The position numbers and the translations under genes are program-made. A stretch of 11,993 bases of DNA from an uncultured Actinomyces sp. GTDB lineage: Bacteria; Actinomycetota; Actinomycetes; Actinomycetales; Actinomycetaceae. Location of the stretch: positions 1 to 11,993 of the forward strand of contig CALIEP010000388.1 of NCBI GenBank assembly GCA_938022345.1, given 5' to 3'. Shown piece after piece: positions 1 through 7,614 of this stretch (positions within the stretch are counted from its first letter, which is position 1; every line of letters starts with the position of its first letter). The notes under the pieces are model-generated. The model saw only the letters and a program-made list of their open reading frames with translations, was not told the DNA's origin and did not search any database.

Positions 1-140
1 CAAACTTCTTCAGCAACCGAGTCGCGGAGACCAAGGTTCGATACCGATGATGACTTCAGTGACAGAAGGAACGGCTGTTCTCCTTGCGTGTGTGATGGGA
101 TATCGCTTCGACCTTGGTTTCGGTGAGTTGGAAGGCCCTG

Positions 141-680
141 CTACCGAATGGGGGAGGACTGGTGCATGAGGATCCGAGGCCCGTCTTCCCCAACAACCCA
201 GGTACTAGTTTCGCGTAGTTTCCCGCCCGTCCACGTTAAAACGTAGGTCACGACCCAAGTGATACCTGGTGTTGCACATGAAACAGCTTCTGAACTGGTG
301 TGATTGGGCAGTGATGCTTGTCCTTCGCAGCGGTCTATCGCCGCAGAATCGTTCAGAACAGAGTTGTCTTCACGCAGTTTTTTCACGGGGATCACCTGGA
401 AATTCGAGGCCTCCATGTGCTCGGGTGCGCGTCCTTCCAAACCCTGGGTAAGAGAACCGTTGTGCCAGATCCGAATGCACCCGGGTGCTTCGAGTGCTTT
501 AAGCGTGCGGGAATCTGCCTGAAGCCATGCCTCAAGGAATTGGCGTTCAAGTGCTTCTTCTGACGTTTCCACCTCCGTCGTGTTTCCCGGAATTTCCCCG
601 CCTGCCGAGGCCACATCAGCCTTGGGTGTGATGGTCCCCAAGTCCGCCGCGCTTCCCGCAGTACCGGCCGCACTCGACAC
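141..680 (-). CDS. NTF2/SnoaL-like (DUF4440-type) domain protein, possibly the detached C-terminal part of RNase HI
   Basis: This 179-residue ORF begins at a GTG. Residues 1-45 are a low-complexity Ala/Gly/Ser/Thr/Glu linker. From about residue 46 it resembles the NTF2-like fold: an N-terminal amphipathic helix (LERQFLEAWLQADSRTL), an IWHNGS strand, a WVVTYVLTW strand, and a closing strand pair around STWVVGEDGPRILMHQSSP, as seen in DUF4440/SnoaL-like domains. The exact function is unknown, and such domains are often binding or calcium/calmodulin-kinase-association-like modules. No good Shine-Dalgarno sequence precedes the GTG. The reading frame continues upstream without interruption to the TAG that ends rnhA (729-731), so this may be the second half of a fused RNase HI protein. 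It could instead be translated separately, or be a decaying fragment. The family assignment is by eye and moderate; the existence of a coding-like domain is more certain than the start. Confidence 0.6.
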   Translation of the reverse strand: MSSAAGTAGSAADLGTITPKADVASAGGEIPGNTTEVETSEEALERQFLEAWLQADSRTLKALEAPGCIRIWHNGSLTQGLEGRAPEHMEASNFQVIPVKKLREDNSVLNDSAAIDRCEGQASLPNHTSSEAVSCATPGITWVVTYVLTWTGGKLRETSTWVVGEDGPRILMHQSSPIR

Positions 681-728
681 TTCTAGGGTTCCAGCGGATA
701 CCCCAGCACCGGATTCTGCACTTTCAGT

Positions 729-1199
729 CTACACAAACCCTGGGCCCGTGGGAATAGCGCGGCCATCGCGATAAGCTTCCGCACACGAGCGCGCGGCGTC
801 ATCGGCGCGCTCGTTAATAGGATGCCCCGCATGGCCCTTCACCCACTCGAAGGTGATAATGCGTCCCTGCATGGCGCGGTCGATTTCTTGAATGAGCTCG
901 AGGTTTTTAATGGGTTTCTTATCGGCCTTGACCCACCCGCGCTTCTTCCAGCCGGGTGACCACTTGGAGATCACATTGATCGCGTACTGAGAGTCTGCGA
1001 GGATGTGGAGATCTTCATCCGCTAAACCGGCTTGAGCGGTGGCATTGAGCAGCTCGAGGACAGCATTGAGTTCGCCCAAATTATTGGTACCGCTGGGCCA
1101 CCCGCCCGCATCCCAACAGTCCTCTGAGATCACCCATGCCCATCCAGCAGGTCCAGGATTGCCCAAAGAAGAACCGTCTACTGCAGCTGTAATTGTCAT
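729..1199 (-). CDS. rnhA: Ribonuclease HI
   Basis: A 156-residue protein that hydrolyses the RNA strand of RNA-DNA hybrids (R-loops, primers) in the cytoplasm. The four metal-binding carboxylates are visible: D8 (AAVDGSS), E43 (NNLGELNAV), D69 (ILADSQYAI) and D133 (NERADDAA). The catalytic loop histidine is H123 in VKGHAGHPINE. The basic handle region (WSPGWKKRGWVKADKKPIKN, about 80-99) matches E. coli-type RNase HI, and the length matches the E. coli enzyme of about 155 residues. The ATG at 1199 is chosen because AGAGGAA (1206-1212) lies 6 nt upstream and overlaps the oligopeptidase B stop. The longer reading from 1382 overlaps that gene. It is the second gene of the ptrB operon. The stop is a TAG after GPGFV; the same frame then stays open for 195 more codons into the NTF2-like ORF. 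The RNase HI domain itself is complete. Confidence 0.95.
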   Translation of the reverse strand: MTITAAVDGSSLGNPGPAGWAWVISEDCWDAGGWPSGTNNLGELNAVLELLNATAQAGLADEDLHILADSQYAINVISKWSPGWKKRGWVKADKKPIKNLELIQEIDRAMQGRIITFEWVKGHAGHPINERADDAARSCAEAYRDGRAIPTGPGFV

Positions 1200-1205
1200 A
1201 GAAAA

Positions 1206-1212
1206 TTCCTCT
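1206..1212 (-). promoter_or_regulatory. Shine-Dalgarno sequence of rnhA
   Basis: AGAGGAA on the minus strand, 6 nt before the ATG at 1199. It overlaps the TAG stop of the upstream oligopeptidase B gene (1211-1213). This fixes the RNase HI start and implies translational coupling within one mRNA. Confidence 0.75.
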
Positions 1213-3394
1213 ACTTGGTGATTCCGACCTGGTGCAGTACGAAGGCGAATTCTTGCGCCCTGGCATTCCAGCGTCCCTTGCGTCCAGATGCACCCGCGTG
1301 CCCAGCGACCATTTCGGTTCGGATCACGATGGGTGGTTGATCGTGGACTTGAGCGGTAGCTTGTCGAAGGCGTTGAACCCACTTATGGGGTTCAACGTAG
1401 AAGACGCGTGTGTCATTGATTGAGGTCGTTGCCATGATTGCTGGATAGCGCACTCCCTGGCGGACATTTTCATATGGCGTGTAGGAAAGCATGAGCGCGT
1501 AAATTTCAGGATCCTCAATGGGGTTACCCCATTCCTCCCATTCACCCACGGTCAAGGGGAGTGAGGGATCCAAGATGGTTGTTAGCGCGTCAACGAAAGG
1601 GACTCCTGCGATTATTGCGGCAAAACGATCGGGCTGTGCGTTCGCGACTGCACCCATGAGAAGACCTCCCGCACTGCGACCCTCGGCGATCAAACGATCT
1701 GGGTGAACCCATCTGGAGTCAACCAGATAGTTCGCAACGTCCAAGAAGTCGGTGAAGGTGTGGGATTTCACCAGTTTCTTACCGTCTTCGTACCATGTGC
1801 GTCCCATTTCTCCACCGCCGCGGATATTGGCGATTGCGTGCACGACGCCTCGTTTAAGGGCAGGAATACGCAAGATGTCGAATTCGGGGTCAAAGGAAAT
1901 TTCATAGGACCCGTAGCCGTGGATCCACCCCGCGTGAGTCCCGTCGGGCTGGGCGCCGCGACGATGAACCAAAGTGACGGGAATTTGAGTGTGCCCATCT
2001 CGGGCAGTGACCCACGCTCGCTCTTCCGTGAAATCAGACGGATCCCAATTGGGAACCTGAGTGACCTTGAGAATACGCGACTTCCCTGTTCGCAGATCGA
2101 GTTCTTCCACGGTGGGCGAGGTCAGGACGCTCTGATACCCCACACGAACAAGGCAGTCTTCAAATCGCCCAGAACTGAGGGGGTAGAGGCTTCGGATCGT
2201 CCCTTCTTTGTTGAGTTCTTCCCCGAGTGTCCACAGATCACTGCAATTCGAGGCAGGAACCGGTTTCCCATCAATAACTTCAAGAGGATGACTACGCCGG
2301 TAGTAGCGTGCTTGGGGGAGCGCGTCACGCCTGTAGGACAGGGTGAAGAAATCGCGATAGGCCTCGAGATCGCTCAGGCGCTCACCGTCACGGGCGGTGT
2401 AGAGCGTCACCCAGCGATCGGGGTCCACAGGCGAGTCCACCGTGCCCTCTTGAGGCAAAGGGATACACGCTAAGCTTCCTTCGCGTGAAAGTGCTGTGTG
2501 GATGACAAGCAGGTGATCGCCTGCGGGTTCAACGTTGATCTGGACGTCATCACGCTTGGCGACAACGGGAAGCGGAGAAGCGCTGGGCGCATATGGATCC
2601 CACAGCCATGCACCCCCACTGGTTGTCGAGGTCGAATGAACAACGATGTGCCACGGGTCGTTCGACGCGGAAAACCACAGATCGAAGGCCTCGTCCGGCT
2701 CTTCCAACAGCAGGGAATCCTCATCGACATTCGCGCCCACTTGGTGATGCCAGAGCTGAAACTGGCGCCACGCTTCATCAACCCGCGTGTAGATGAAGGA
2801 CTGTGAATCAGCCGCCCACGCGAAGCCATAGCCCGCGTCACTGACGACCTGGTCAACGATGTTGCCGCTGGATGCGTCCTGAATGATCCACGTCCAGCGT
2901 TCGTCCCCTTCGGTATCGCGAGACCAGGCGATTAAGCGCCCATCTGCGGTTGGAACCAATTCCCCAACTTTGAAGAACTCTTCGCCCTGGGCACACAGGT
3001 TTTCGTCGAGAAGGAGCTGCTCACCTTCCAAGGTTTCGCTATCTGCCAGCACCGGGGTTTCGGTGTAGTGCAAGGCGGAAACTCGATAATGCTTCGCGTA
3101 GGAATCTTCGTGGAATTGGCGCTGGAAGTACCACCAGTAACCAATTCTCTGAGGAGCCGAATACACAACCGGTGCAGTGAAAGAATCGAACTCTGAAACA
3201 AGAGTGTCGACCAATTCCTGTGTAGGTTCGCACACCTTGTCCGCCCAGCGGTTTTCCGCCTGGATATGAGACTCAACCTGCGGATCATTACGGTCGCGCA
3301 GCCAATCCCAGGGGTCGTCAAAGTAGTCCCCGTGAATGGAACGAATTCGCGTCCCAAAACGCTGCGGGGCAAGAGGAGCTGCTTCTTCAGTCAT
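1211..3394 (-). CDS. ptrB: Oligopeptidase B-type S9A serine peptidase
   Basis: A 727-residue prolyl-oligopeptidase-family enzyme. An N-terminal seven-blade propeller region (about 75-450) gates a C-terminal alpha/beta-hydrolase domain (about 455-720). The catalytic triad is visible: S574 in GRSAGG, D661 in INDTRV and H699 in AGHAGASGR. The motif GEWEEWGNP (617-625) carries the paired acidic residues that in oligopeptidase B bind Arg/Lys at P1, so cleavage after basic residues of short peptides is expected rather than after proline. There is no signal peptide, so it is likely cytosolic. The ATG at 3394 is preferred because a TACAGT -10 element lies 6 nt upstream, implying a leaderless mRNA; a GTG at 3415 would add seven residues. 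It heads an operon with rnhA 11 nt downstream. The length is normal and nothing essential is missing. The family call is firm and the gene symbol is by similarity. Confidence 0.93.
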   Translation of the reverse strand: MTEEAAPLAPQRFGTRIRSIHGDYFDDPWDWLRDRNDPQVESHIQAENRWADKVCEPTQELVDTLVSEFDSFTAPVVYSAPQRIGYWWYFQRQFHEDSYAKHYRVSALHYTETPVLADSETLEGEQLLLDENLCAQGEEFFKVGELVPTADGRLIAWSRDTEGDERWTWIIQDASSGNIVDQVVSDAGYGFAWAADSQSFIYTRVDEAWRQFQLWHHQVGANVDEDSLLLEEPDEAFDLWFSASNDPWHIVVHSTSTTSGGAWLWDPYAPSASPLPVVAKRDDVQINVEPAGDHLLVIHTALSREGSLACIPLPQEGTVDSPVDPDRWVTLYTARDGERLSDLEAYRDFFTLSYRRDALPQARYYRRSHPLEVIDGKPVPASNCSDLWTLGEELNKEGTIRSLYPLSSGRFEDCLVRVGYQSVLTSPTVEELDLRTGKSRILKVTQVPNWDPSDFTEERAWVTARDGHTQIPVTLVHRRGAQPDGTHAGWIHGYGSYEISFDPEFDILRIPALKRGVVHAIANIRGGGEMGRTWYEDGKKLVKSHTFTDFLDVANYLVDSRWVHPDRLIAEGRSAGGLLMGAVANAQPDRFAAIIAGVPFVDALTTILDPSLPLTVGEWEEWGNPIEDPEIYALMLSYTPYENVRQGVRYPAIMATTSINDTRVFYVEPHKWVQRLRQATAQVHDQPPIVIRTEMVAGHAGASGRKGRWNARAQEFAFVLHQVGITK

Positions 3395-3400
3395 ATGGAT

Positions 3401-3406
3401 ACTGTA
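3401..3406 (-). promoter_or_regulatory. -10 element of ptrB (leaderless)
   Basis: TACAGT on the minus strand ends 6 nt before the ATG at 3394, so transcription would start at or very near the start codon. There is no Shine-Dalgarno sequence and no recognisable -35. It lies in the 90-bp divergent spacer shared with gtrA. Confidence 0.45.
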
Positions 3407-3471
3407 AGGGAGCACACCCGCATCTGGAGACCGTTCGGGACACGCTGGCCAAACGTCCTCAAATTAAACGT

Positions 3472-3477
3472 TAAAAT
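3472..3477 (+). promoter_or_regulatory. -10 element of the GtrA-family gene (leaderless)
   Basis: TAAAAT in a locally AT-rich stretch (about 3460-3477), 7 nt before the GTG at 3485. No Shine-Dalgarno sequence lies in between, so a leaderless transcript is likely. No clear -35 is seen. Confidence 0.5.
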
Positions 3478-3484
3478 CAGTACC

Positions 3485-3964
3485 GTGCCCACAGATCAAC
3501 ACATCACTACACAAGCCCCCCAGAGTCTCGGGGAGACTCTGCGCGCGTGGATTAAGGAATTCATTCAATTCGGGCTGGTTGGAGCAACCGCTTTCGTCAT
3601 CGACATGGGGCTGTTCAACCTTTTTCAGCACGGACCGCTGGGATTCCTTTCAGGCCATGTCAATACCGCGAACGCGCTTGCAGCCAGCATTGCGACCATC
3701 TACTCGTGGATCATGAACCGCGTGTGGACCTACCGCGGGCGTACTCAGGAAAACGCGGGACGTGAAGCATTTCTATTTTTCTTTGCGAACGTGTGCGGCA
3801 TTGGAATTACGCAGTTCTGCCTGCTGTTCACGCACCACATCCTCGGTTTGAATTCGCCTCTGGCCGACAATATTTCCGCCTATGTCGTCGGCTTTGCGCT
3901 GGGAACGGCCTTCCGCTTTGTTTTCTATCACTACGTCGTATTCACGGGAACAAAGAACAGGTAA
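3485..3964 (+). CDS. GtrA-family membrane protein
   Basis: A 159-residue inner-membrane protein with four predicted membrane segments at about 25-47, 60-80, 96-119 and 127-147. GtrA hallmarks are present: the first segment FGLVGATAFVIDMGLF, the SWIMNRVWTY motif after segment two, and RFVFYHYVVF near the C terminus. Family members are thought to translocate polyprenyl-linked sugars or help cell-surface glycosylation (GtrA flippase, arabinogalactan-linked homologues); the substrate here is unknown. The GTG at 3485 is chosen because a TAAAAT -10 lies 7 nt upstream. The longer ATG reading from 3266 overlaps the divergent peptidase gene and adds sequence with no resemblance to the family. No glycosyltransferase gene is adjacent, so context does not name the sugar. 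The patatin-like gene follows 63 nt later and appears to have its own promoter. Confidence 0.88.
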   Translation: MPTDQHITTQAPQSLGETLRAWIKEFIQFGLVGATAFVIDMGLFNLFQHGPLGFLSGHVNTANALAASIATIYSWIMNRVWTYRGRTQENAGREAFLFFFANVCGIGITQFCLLFTHHILGLNSPLADNISAYVVGFALGTAFRFVFYHYVVFTGTKNR

Positions 3965-4015
3965 TTTTCGCCATAAATTCGTCCCCACCCCTTCGCGTGC
4001 CTCCGCTTTGCGCCG

Positions 4016-4021
4016 TAGAGT
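4016..4021 (+). promoter_or_regulatory. -10-like element of the patatin-like gene
   Basis: TAGAGT lies 6 nt before the GTG at 4028, matching the spacing seen at other gene starts in this window. AAGG occurs one base before the GTG, too close to act as a normal ribosome binding site. The -35 is weak or absent. Confidence 0.35.
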
Positions 4022-4027
4022 CGAAGG

Positions 4028-4924
4028 GTGAACACGAAAACTCTCAAGCACATTGATGACACTGCCCTGGTTTTCGAAGGCGGCGGTATGCGCGGCGCCT
4101 TCACCGCTGGAATTGTTGCGACCCTGATCGAAGAGGGTATCGATTTCCCCCATGTTTCGGGGATTTCTGCGGGTTCGTCGAACACCGTTAACTATGTGTC
4201 TCGTGATGCTCAGCGTGCTCACGATACTTTCACGACAGTCGCCGACAGCCCTGAATTCGGAGGTCTCAAGCACTGGGTGCACGGCCGCGGGATGTTCAAT
4301 GTCGACTATTTGTACGACGAGATCGCTCAGCCCGACGGCGATGCGCCTTTGGACCTCGATACTTTCCTTTCGAACCCAGCAGAGGTTCGCATCGGAGCGT
4401 TCAATGCGACCCGAGGGGAAGAAGTCTGGTTCACCAAGGCGGATATGCACACGGTGGAAGAGGTTGGTCGCTGCGTTCGTGCCTCCTCGACGCTGCCGAT
4501 CATCATGCCGACGGTCACGATCGATGGCGACACCTACGTTGATGGAGCTCTTGGGCCCGATGGCGGAATCCCGCTGGATGCACCCATGCGCGATGGCTAC
4601 CGTAAGTTTTTCGTTGTCCTTACGCGCCCGCGAGACTTCGTCAAGGCCCCGATCAAGCCCGGCGTTTACTCCGCCCTCAGGTTGGCTTTCCCCCGTCTTC
4701 CCTCCATTGCCGAGGCCGTGGCTCGCCGTACCGTCGCCTACAACGCCGCCCGCCGGAAGTTATTTGAGCTGGAGGAACAGGGACGTGCGTTGATTGTGAC
4801 CCCCGAAGCTCTGACCATCGACAAGATGGAGATGAATGTTGAACGCCTTGAAGATGCCTTTGATGCCGGAGTTTCCCTGGCGCGTCGGGATCTTCCCCGC
4901 TGGGAAGCCTTTTTGGGGCTCTAA
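4028..4924 (+). CDS. Patatin-like phospholipase family protein (YjjU-like)
   Basis: A 298-residue patatin-fold serine hydrolase that uses a Ser-Asp dyad, probably a cytoplasmic or membrane-associated lipid acyl hydrolase. The glycine-rich oxyanion loop is FEGGGMRGAF (17-26). The nucleophile elbow is G45-I-S47-A-G49. The catalytic aspartate is D172 in YVDGALG. The PDGGIPLDAPM stretch after it (178-187) is typical of the bacterial YjjU-type subgroup. There is no signal peptide or membrane segment. The GTG at 4028 gives the usual short N terminus before the first strand (ALVFEGGG). The gene is codirectional with gtrA, and a strong hairpin lies 52 nt after its stop, so it ends the plus-strand unit. 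The physiological substrate cannot be read from the sequence. Confidence 0.92.
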   Translation: MNTKTLKHIDDTALVFEGGGMRGAFTAGIVATLIEEGIDFPHVSGISAGSSNTVNYVSRDAQRAHDTFTTVADSPEFGGLKHWVHGRGMFNVDYLYDEIAQPDGDAPLDLDTFLSNPAEVRIGAFNATRGEEVWFTKADMHTVEEVGRCVRASSTLPIIMPTVTIDGDTYVDGALGPDGGIPLDAPMRDGYRKFFVVLTRPRDFVKAPIKPGVYSALRLAFPRLPSIAEAVARRTVAYNAARRKLFELEEQGRALIVTPEALTIDKMEMNVERLEDAFDAGVSLARRDLPRWEAFLGL

Positions 4925-4975
4925 GGTAGGCCTCGGCGCTCGTGGGCGGTGAAGAAACTCAGCACCTTGAATAAC

Positions 4976-5019
4976 AAGGGTGTGGGGCCAAGCGGAAAAC
5001 CGCCCGGCCCCACACCCTT
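4976..5019. terminator. Bidirectional hairpin terminator between convergent genes
   Basis: A perfect 14-bp stem pairs 4976-4989 (AAGGGTGTGGGGCC) with 5006-5019. The 16-nt loop contains a second perfect 4-bp hairpin, GCGG-AAAA-CCGC (4992-5003). The hairpin lies between the patatin-like stop (4924, plus) and the permease stop (5056, minus), so it can serve both transcripts. The trailing sequence on the minus strand (TTGTTATTC) is more U-rich than on the plus strand. Confidence 0.85.
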
Positions 5020-5055
5020 ACTTGTGATCTGGCAGAAAGCCTGAATATTCCAGTC

Positions 5056-7602
5056 TTATTCGGTAGCAAGGGCGGCCGAAGGACTGACCTTTGCTGCTCG
5101 ACGACCAGGTAGCCACGAGGCAAGGAGCGCAGCAAGGATCGCGATCATGACCACCGCAAGGATCTGCATCCATGGGATGGTGATGAAGACCGTTACGCCT
5201 TCCAGGGGAAGCGCAAGGATTCCGATTGCTCCAAAGAAGATTCCGCAGGCGGTTCCAATCAGCGCTCCTGTCACCGAGATGAACAATGCTTCAAGAGCGA
5301 GCATAGATTTCATCTGTCTCTTGGTCAGGCCAAGGGCTCGAAGCAGGCCATTTTCACGGGTACGTTCGGCAACCGACAGTGACAGAGTGTTCGCAACACC
5401 CACCAGCGCAACTAGGACAGACACACCCAACAGGCCGACGACAATGAGCAACATCTTGTTAATGATGCCCGTGTACATCTCGCGTTCGATTGCCGAACCT
5501 CCAACAGACAGGCCGGTGTCAATCTTTTCCAGGTTCTTCTGAACGGCTGTCGCAGAGGCACCATCCTTGAGCTTGACAATCATTCCGGTAATTGGAGCCT
5601 TGGGAGCAATTTTCAGTAGATTCGCCTGACTGACCTTATACGGTGCTGTGGAATTCTTGTCGTACTTTGCCTTCAGGGTCATGCAAGACCCTTCGGCTGC
5701 ACACAGCTTGATGTTCTTCCCATCCAGGGAACCCAAACTGACCATCACAGTCGCATCGTCGATCTGGTCGACGCTCGAGTGCGCGACCGTTGAGTAGTTG
5801 GGCTGTCCTACGATTCGTATCGCTCCGGGCTCTTCAGAACCACTACCGCCGGGGGCAATGGTTCCATCCTCTGCATTAGCGCCGCCCACGGTGGAATAGA
5901 CAGGGACTGTAGCGGCAACTCCATTGGTCGAAGAGATGCGCGACTGGATATCGCTACTCAGGGCCTCGTCGCTGAAGTTCGACACCGAAATATCGAAAGG
6001 ACGACGCTCATTGACTTCGTTAATCAAGGAGTCGCGCATCGACGAGGCGCCGACCATCATGGTGACAACTAAGGTGACGCCAATGACAATCGATGTACCG
6101 GTTGCGGCTGTTCGACCGGGGTTGCGGACCGTGTTTTCGCGTGCCATTCGCGCAAGCATTCCCGGCCACAGCTTCCCAAAGAGCTTTGTTGCCGCGGGGA
6201 CAATGACGGTGCAGGTCATGAGAATGCCCACCAAGCACAGCAATGACAGGCCGAAAGAGGTCAAGAATTTCTGCGACTCATTGTGAATGCGAAGTGAGGC
6301 GAACAAACTTCCACCGCACAGCACCGTCATCAGCAGTCCCAGGGTCAACGCGAAACGGTGGCTCTTCTGGGAAGTCGCGTCGGCCTCGTTAATCGGGGAA
6401 AGTGCGGCGATCGGTGGAACTTGAGAAACCGCGCGGGCAGGTCGGCGGCCAACGAAAACGGTCAGTAGGGTACCGAAGAGCCACACGAGCACGACATAGA
6501 GGGGCGAAATCGAGGAGATGACATCGACAAAAGTGGTGTCCTCTGTGAGAGTGCTCAGCAAGCCGCCCAGTAGGAGTCCCAAGACGATGCCGACGAGCGA
6601 GGAAATCCCGCCAACCGCATAGGTCTCGCGTCGAACCAGAGAACGCACCTGCTTCGTGCTTCCGCCCAGTGCGCGCAGAAGTGCCAGTTCGCGCCTGCGC
6701 TGTTGGAGAAGTACTCGGAATGTCGAAGAAACAACAACCGAGGCAACCAAGATCGCAATAGCCGGGAAGATCAGCGCAATCGCGGTGAGCATCGCCGCTG
6801 AGACTTGAATCGCTCGCAGGCTTTCCTCCTCAGTTGCGGAGACGCTCGCCACTTTGACGCCCTTGAATGAAGTCAGTTCAGTGGTGAGCTTTTTCGTCCA
6901 CTGTTCCTGATCATCAGTTGAGGGATTGCCGTACTTATTCACCGCCGGCGCATTGGTTGCAACGTGAATTTCGCCGGCCGGCTTCATTCCCGTGCTTGCC
7001 TCGAAACCTTCTGTCGTCACGTAGGACGGCGCCAAAGCTCGATTTCCCGAAGAGTAAGTTCCGACGATGGTGAACTCGTGTGCGGAAACCGCGTCGTCAT
7101 GGGACAGACTCGTCAGTTTGTCGCCAATTTTGAGGGAAGATTCCTTTGCCGTGCTTTGGGGGATGACGATTTCCGAGGCCGTGGCCGGAGCTTTGCCCTC
7201 ACTCATCTTCACTGCGCTGAGGGGTTCCGCGAGCGCGGGAGAGAGGAAGAGCGTTGTCTGATCGCCGCCGGCCTTCACTGCAATGGGGTATTGGGCTGTA
7301 ATTCCAACCGCCGTTACACCCTGAATCTTTGCGATCTTTTGGGTGAGGGCATCGAAATCATTGCCGACCTGGGCGGCCGTCATGTTCAGCGTCTCGTCTT
7401 CGGAAGGACTGTAGGTGACCACCGATGTTGTACCTCGGTAGGAATTGCGGACGCTACCGGTGAGCGAAGAGGTCATCGCATTTGAGAACAAAAGCGTGAT
7501 GACGATGAAGGCGGTGGAGATGGCAACCGCCAAGCCAGTTGAGAAGTAGCGGCGACCGTGGGAATGAAGATTGGCTTTCAACAGCCGGGTTGTTGCACTC
7601 AC
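5056..7602 (-). CDS. ABC transporter permease, two-repeat FtsX/MacB type
   Basis: An 848-residue membrane protein with about ten membrane segments (roughly 22-42, 268-293, 328-349, 368-387, 416-437, 449-472, 501-521, 713-738, 768-797, 807-830). It contains two MacB/FtsX repeats, each with a large extracytoplasmic domain (about 45-265 and 525-710). The cytoplasmic coupling motif occurs twice: RRRELALLRALG (302-313) and RENGLLRALG (749-758). Each repeat ends in a related RPAR/RRAAK...P..AL tail. Such permeases pair with LolD/MacB-type ATPases to move lipids, lipoproteins or peptides by mechanotransmission; the substrate is unknown. The GTG at 7602 is preferred because GAGGTGA (7608-7614) lies 5 nt upstream. 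The alternative GTG at 7611 overlaps the ATPase stop as GTGA and adds three residues. It is the second gene of the unit and ends before the shared terminator. Confidence 0.92.
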   Translation of the reverse strand: MSATTRLLKANLHSHGRRYFSTGLAVAISTAFIVITLLFSNAMTSSLTGSVRNSYRGTTSVVTYSPSEDETLNMTAAQVGNDFDALTQKIAKIQGVTAVGITAQYPIAVKAGGDQTTLFLSPALAEPLSAVKMSEGKAPATASEIVIPQSTAKESSLKIGDKLTSLSHDDAVSAHEFTIVGTYSSGNRALAPSYVTTEGFEASTGMKPAGEIHVATNAPAVNKYGNPSTDDQEQWTKKLTTELTSFKGVKVASVSATEEESLRAIQVSAAMLTAIALIFPAIAILVASVVVSSTFRVLLQQRRRELALLRALGGSTKQVRSLVRRETYAVGGISSLVGIVLGLLLGGLLSTLTEDTTFVDVISSISPLYVVLVWLFGTLLTVFVGRRPARAVSQVPPIAALSPINEADATSQKSHRFALTLGLLMTVLCGGSLFASLRIHNESQKFLTSFGLSLLCLVGILMTCTVIVPAATKLFGKLWPGMLARMARENTVRNPGRTAATGTSIVIGVTLVVTMMVGASSMRDSLINEVNERRPFDISVSNFSDEALSSDIQSRISSTNGVAATVPVYSTVGGANAEDGTIAPGGSGSEEPGAIRIVGQPNYSTVAHSSVDQIDDATVMVSLGSLDGKNIKLCAAEGSCMTLKAKYDKNSTAPYKVSQANLLKIAPKAPITGMIVKLKDGASATAVQKNLEKIDTGLSVGGSAIEREMYTGIINKMLLIVVGLLGVSVLVALVGVANTLSLSVAERTRENGLLRALGLTKRQMKSMLALEALFISVTGALIGTACGIFFGAIGILALPLEGVTVFITIPWMQILAVVMIAILAALLASWLPGRRAAKVSPSAALATE

Positions 7603-7607
7603 GGATG

Positions 7608-7614
7608 TCACCTC
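7608..7614 (-). promoter_or_regulatory. Shine-Dalgarno sequence of the FtsX-type permease
   Basis: GAGGTGA on the minus strand, 5 nt before the GTG at 7602. It contains the TGA stop of the upstream ATPase (7608-7610) and argues for 7602 over 7611 as the permease start. Confidence 0.6.

Noticed and set aside
1..140. Possible gene end or inverted repeat at the left edge (ACCAAGGT at 30-37 against ACCTTGGT at 111-118)
   Set aside because: The arms are only 8 bp, 73 nt apart, with imperfect flanks. Several short open frames cross the region, but none has a start with a binding site or a recognisable domain.
1200..1382. Longer start for RNase HI
   Set aside because: It would overlap the end of the oligopeptidase B gene, and the ATG at 1199 has a good Shine-Dalgarno sequence and the usual RNase HI N terminus.
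1703..2473. Plus-strand open frame of 256 codons
   Set aside because: It lies entirely antisense to the oligopeptidase B gene, whose catalytic motifs and full length are intact. The translation resembles no family.
3451..3471. Direct repeat AAACGT (3451-3456 and 3466-3471) in the divergent promoter spacer as an operator
   Set aside because: Two 6-bp copies in an AT-rich spacer are too weak to claim a regulator site.
3266..3484. Longer ATG start for the GtrA-family gene
   Set aside because: It would overlap the divergent peptidase gene by more than 120 nt and add sequence unlike GtrA proteins. The GTG at 3485 has a well-placed -10 element.
4152..4793. Plus-strand open frame of 213 codons inside the patatin-like gene
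   Set aside because: It is a shifted-frame shadow, Ser/Arg/Pro-rich from codon bias. The patatin motifs are all in the other frame.
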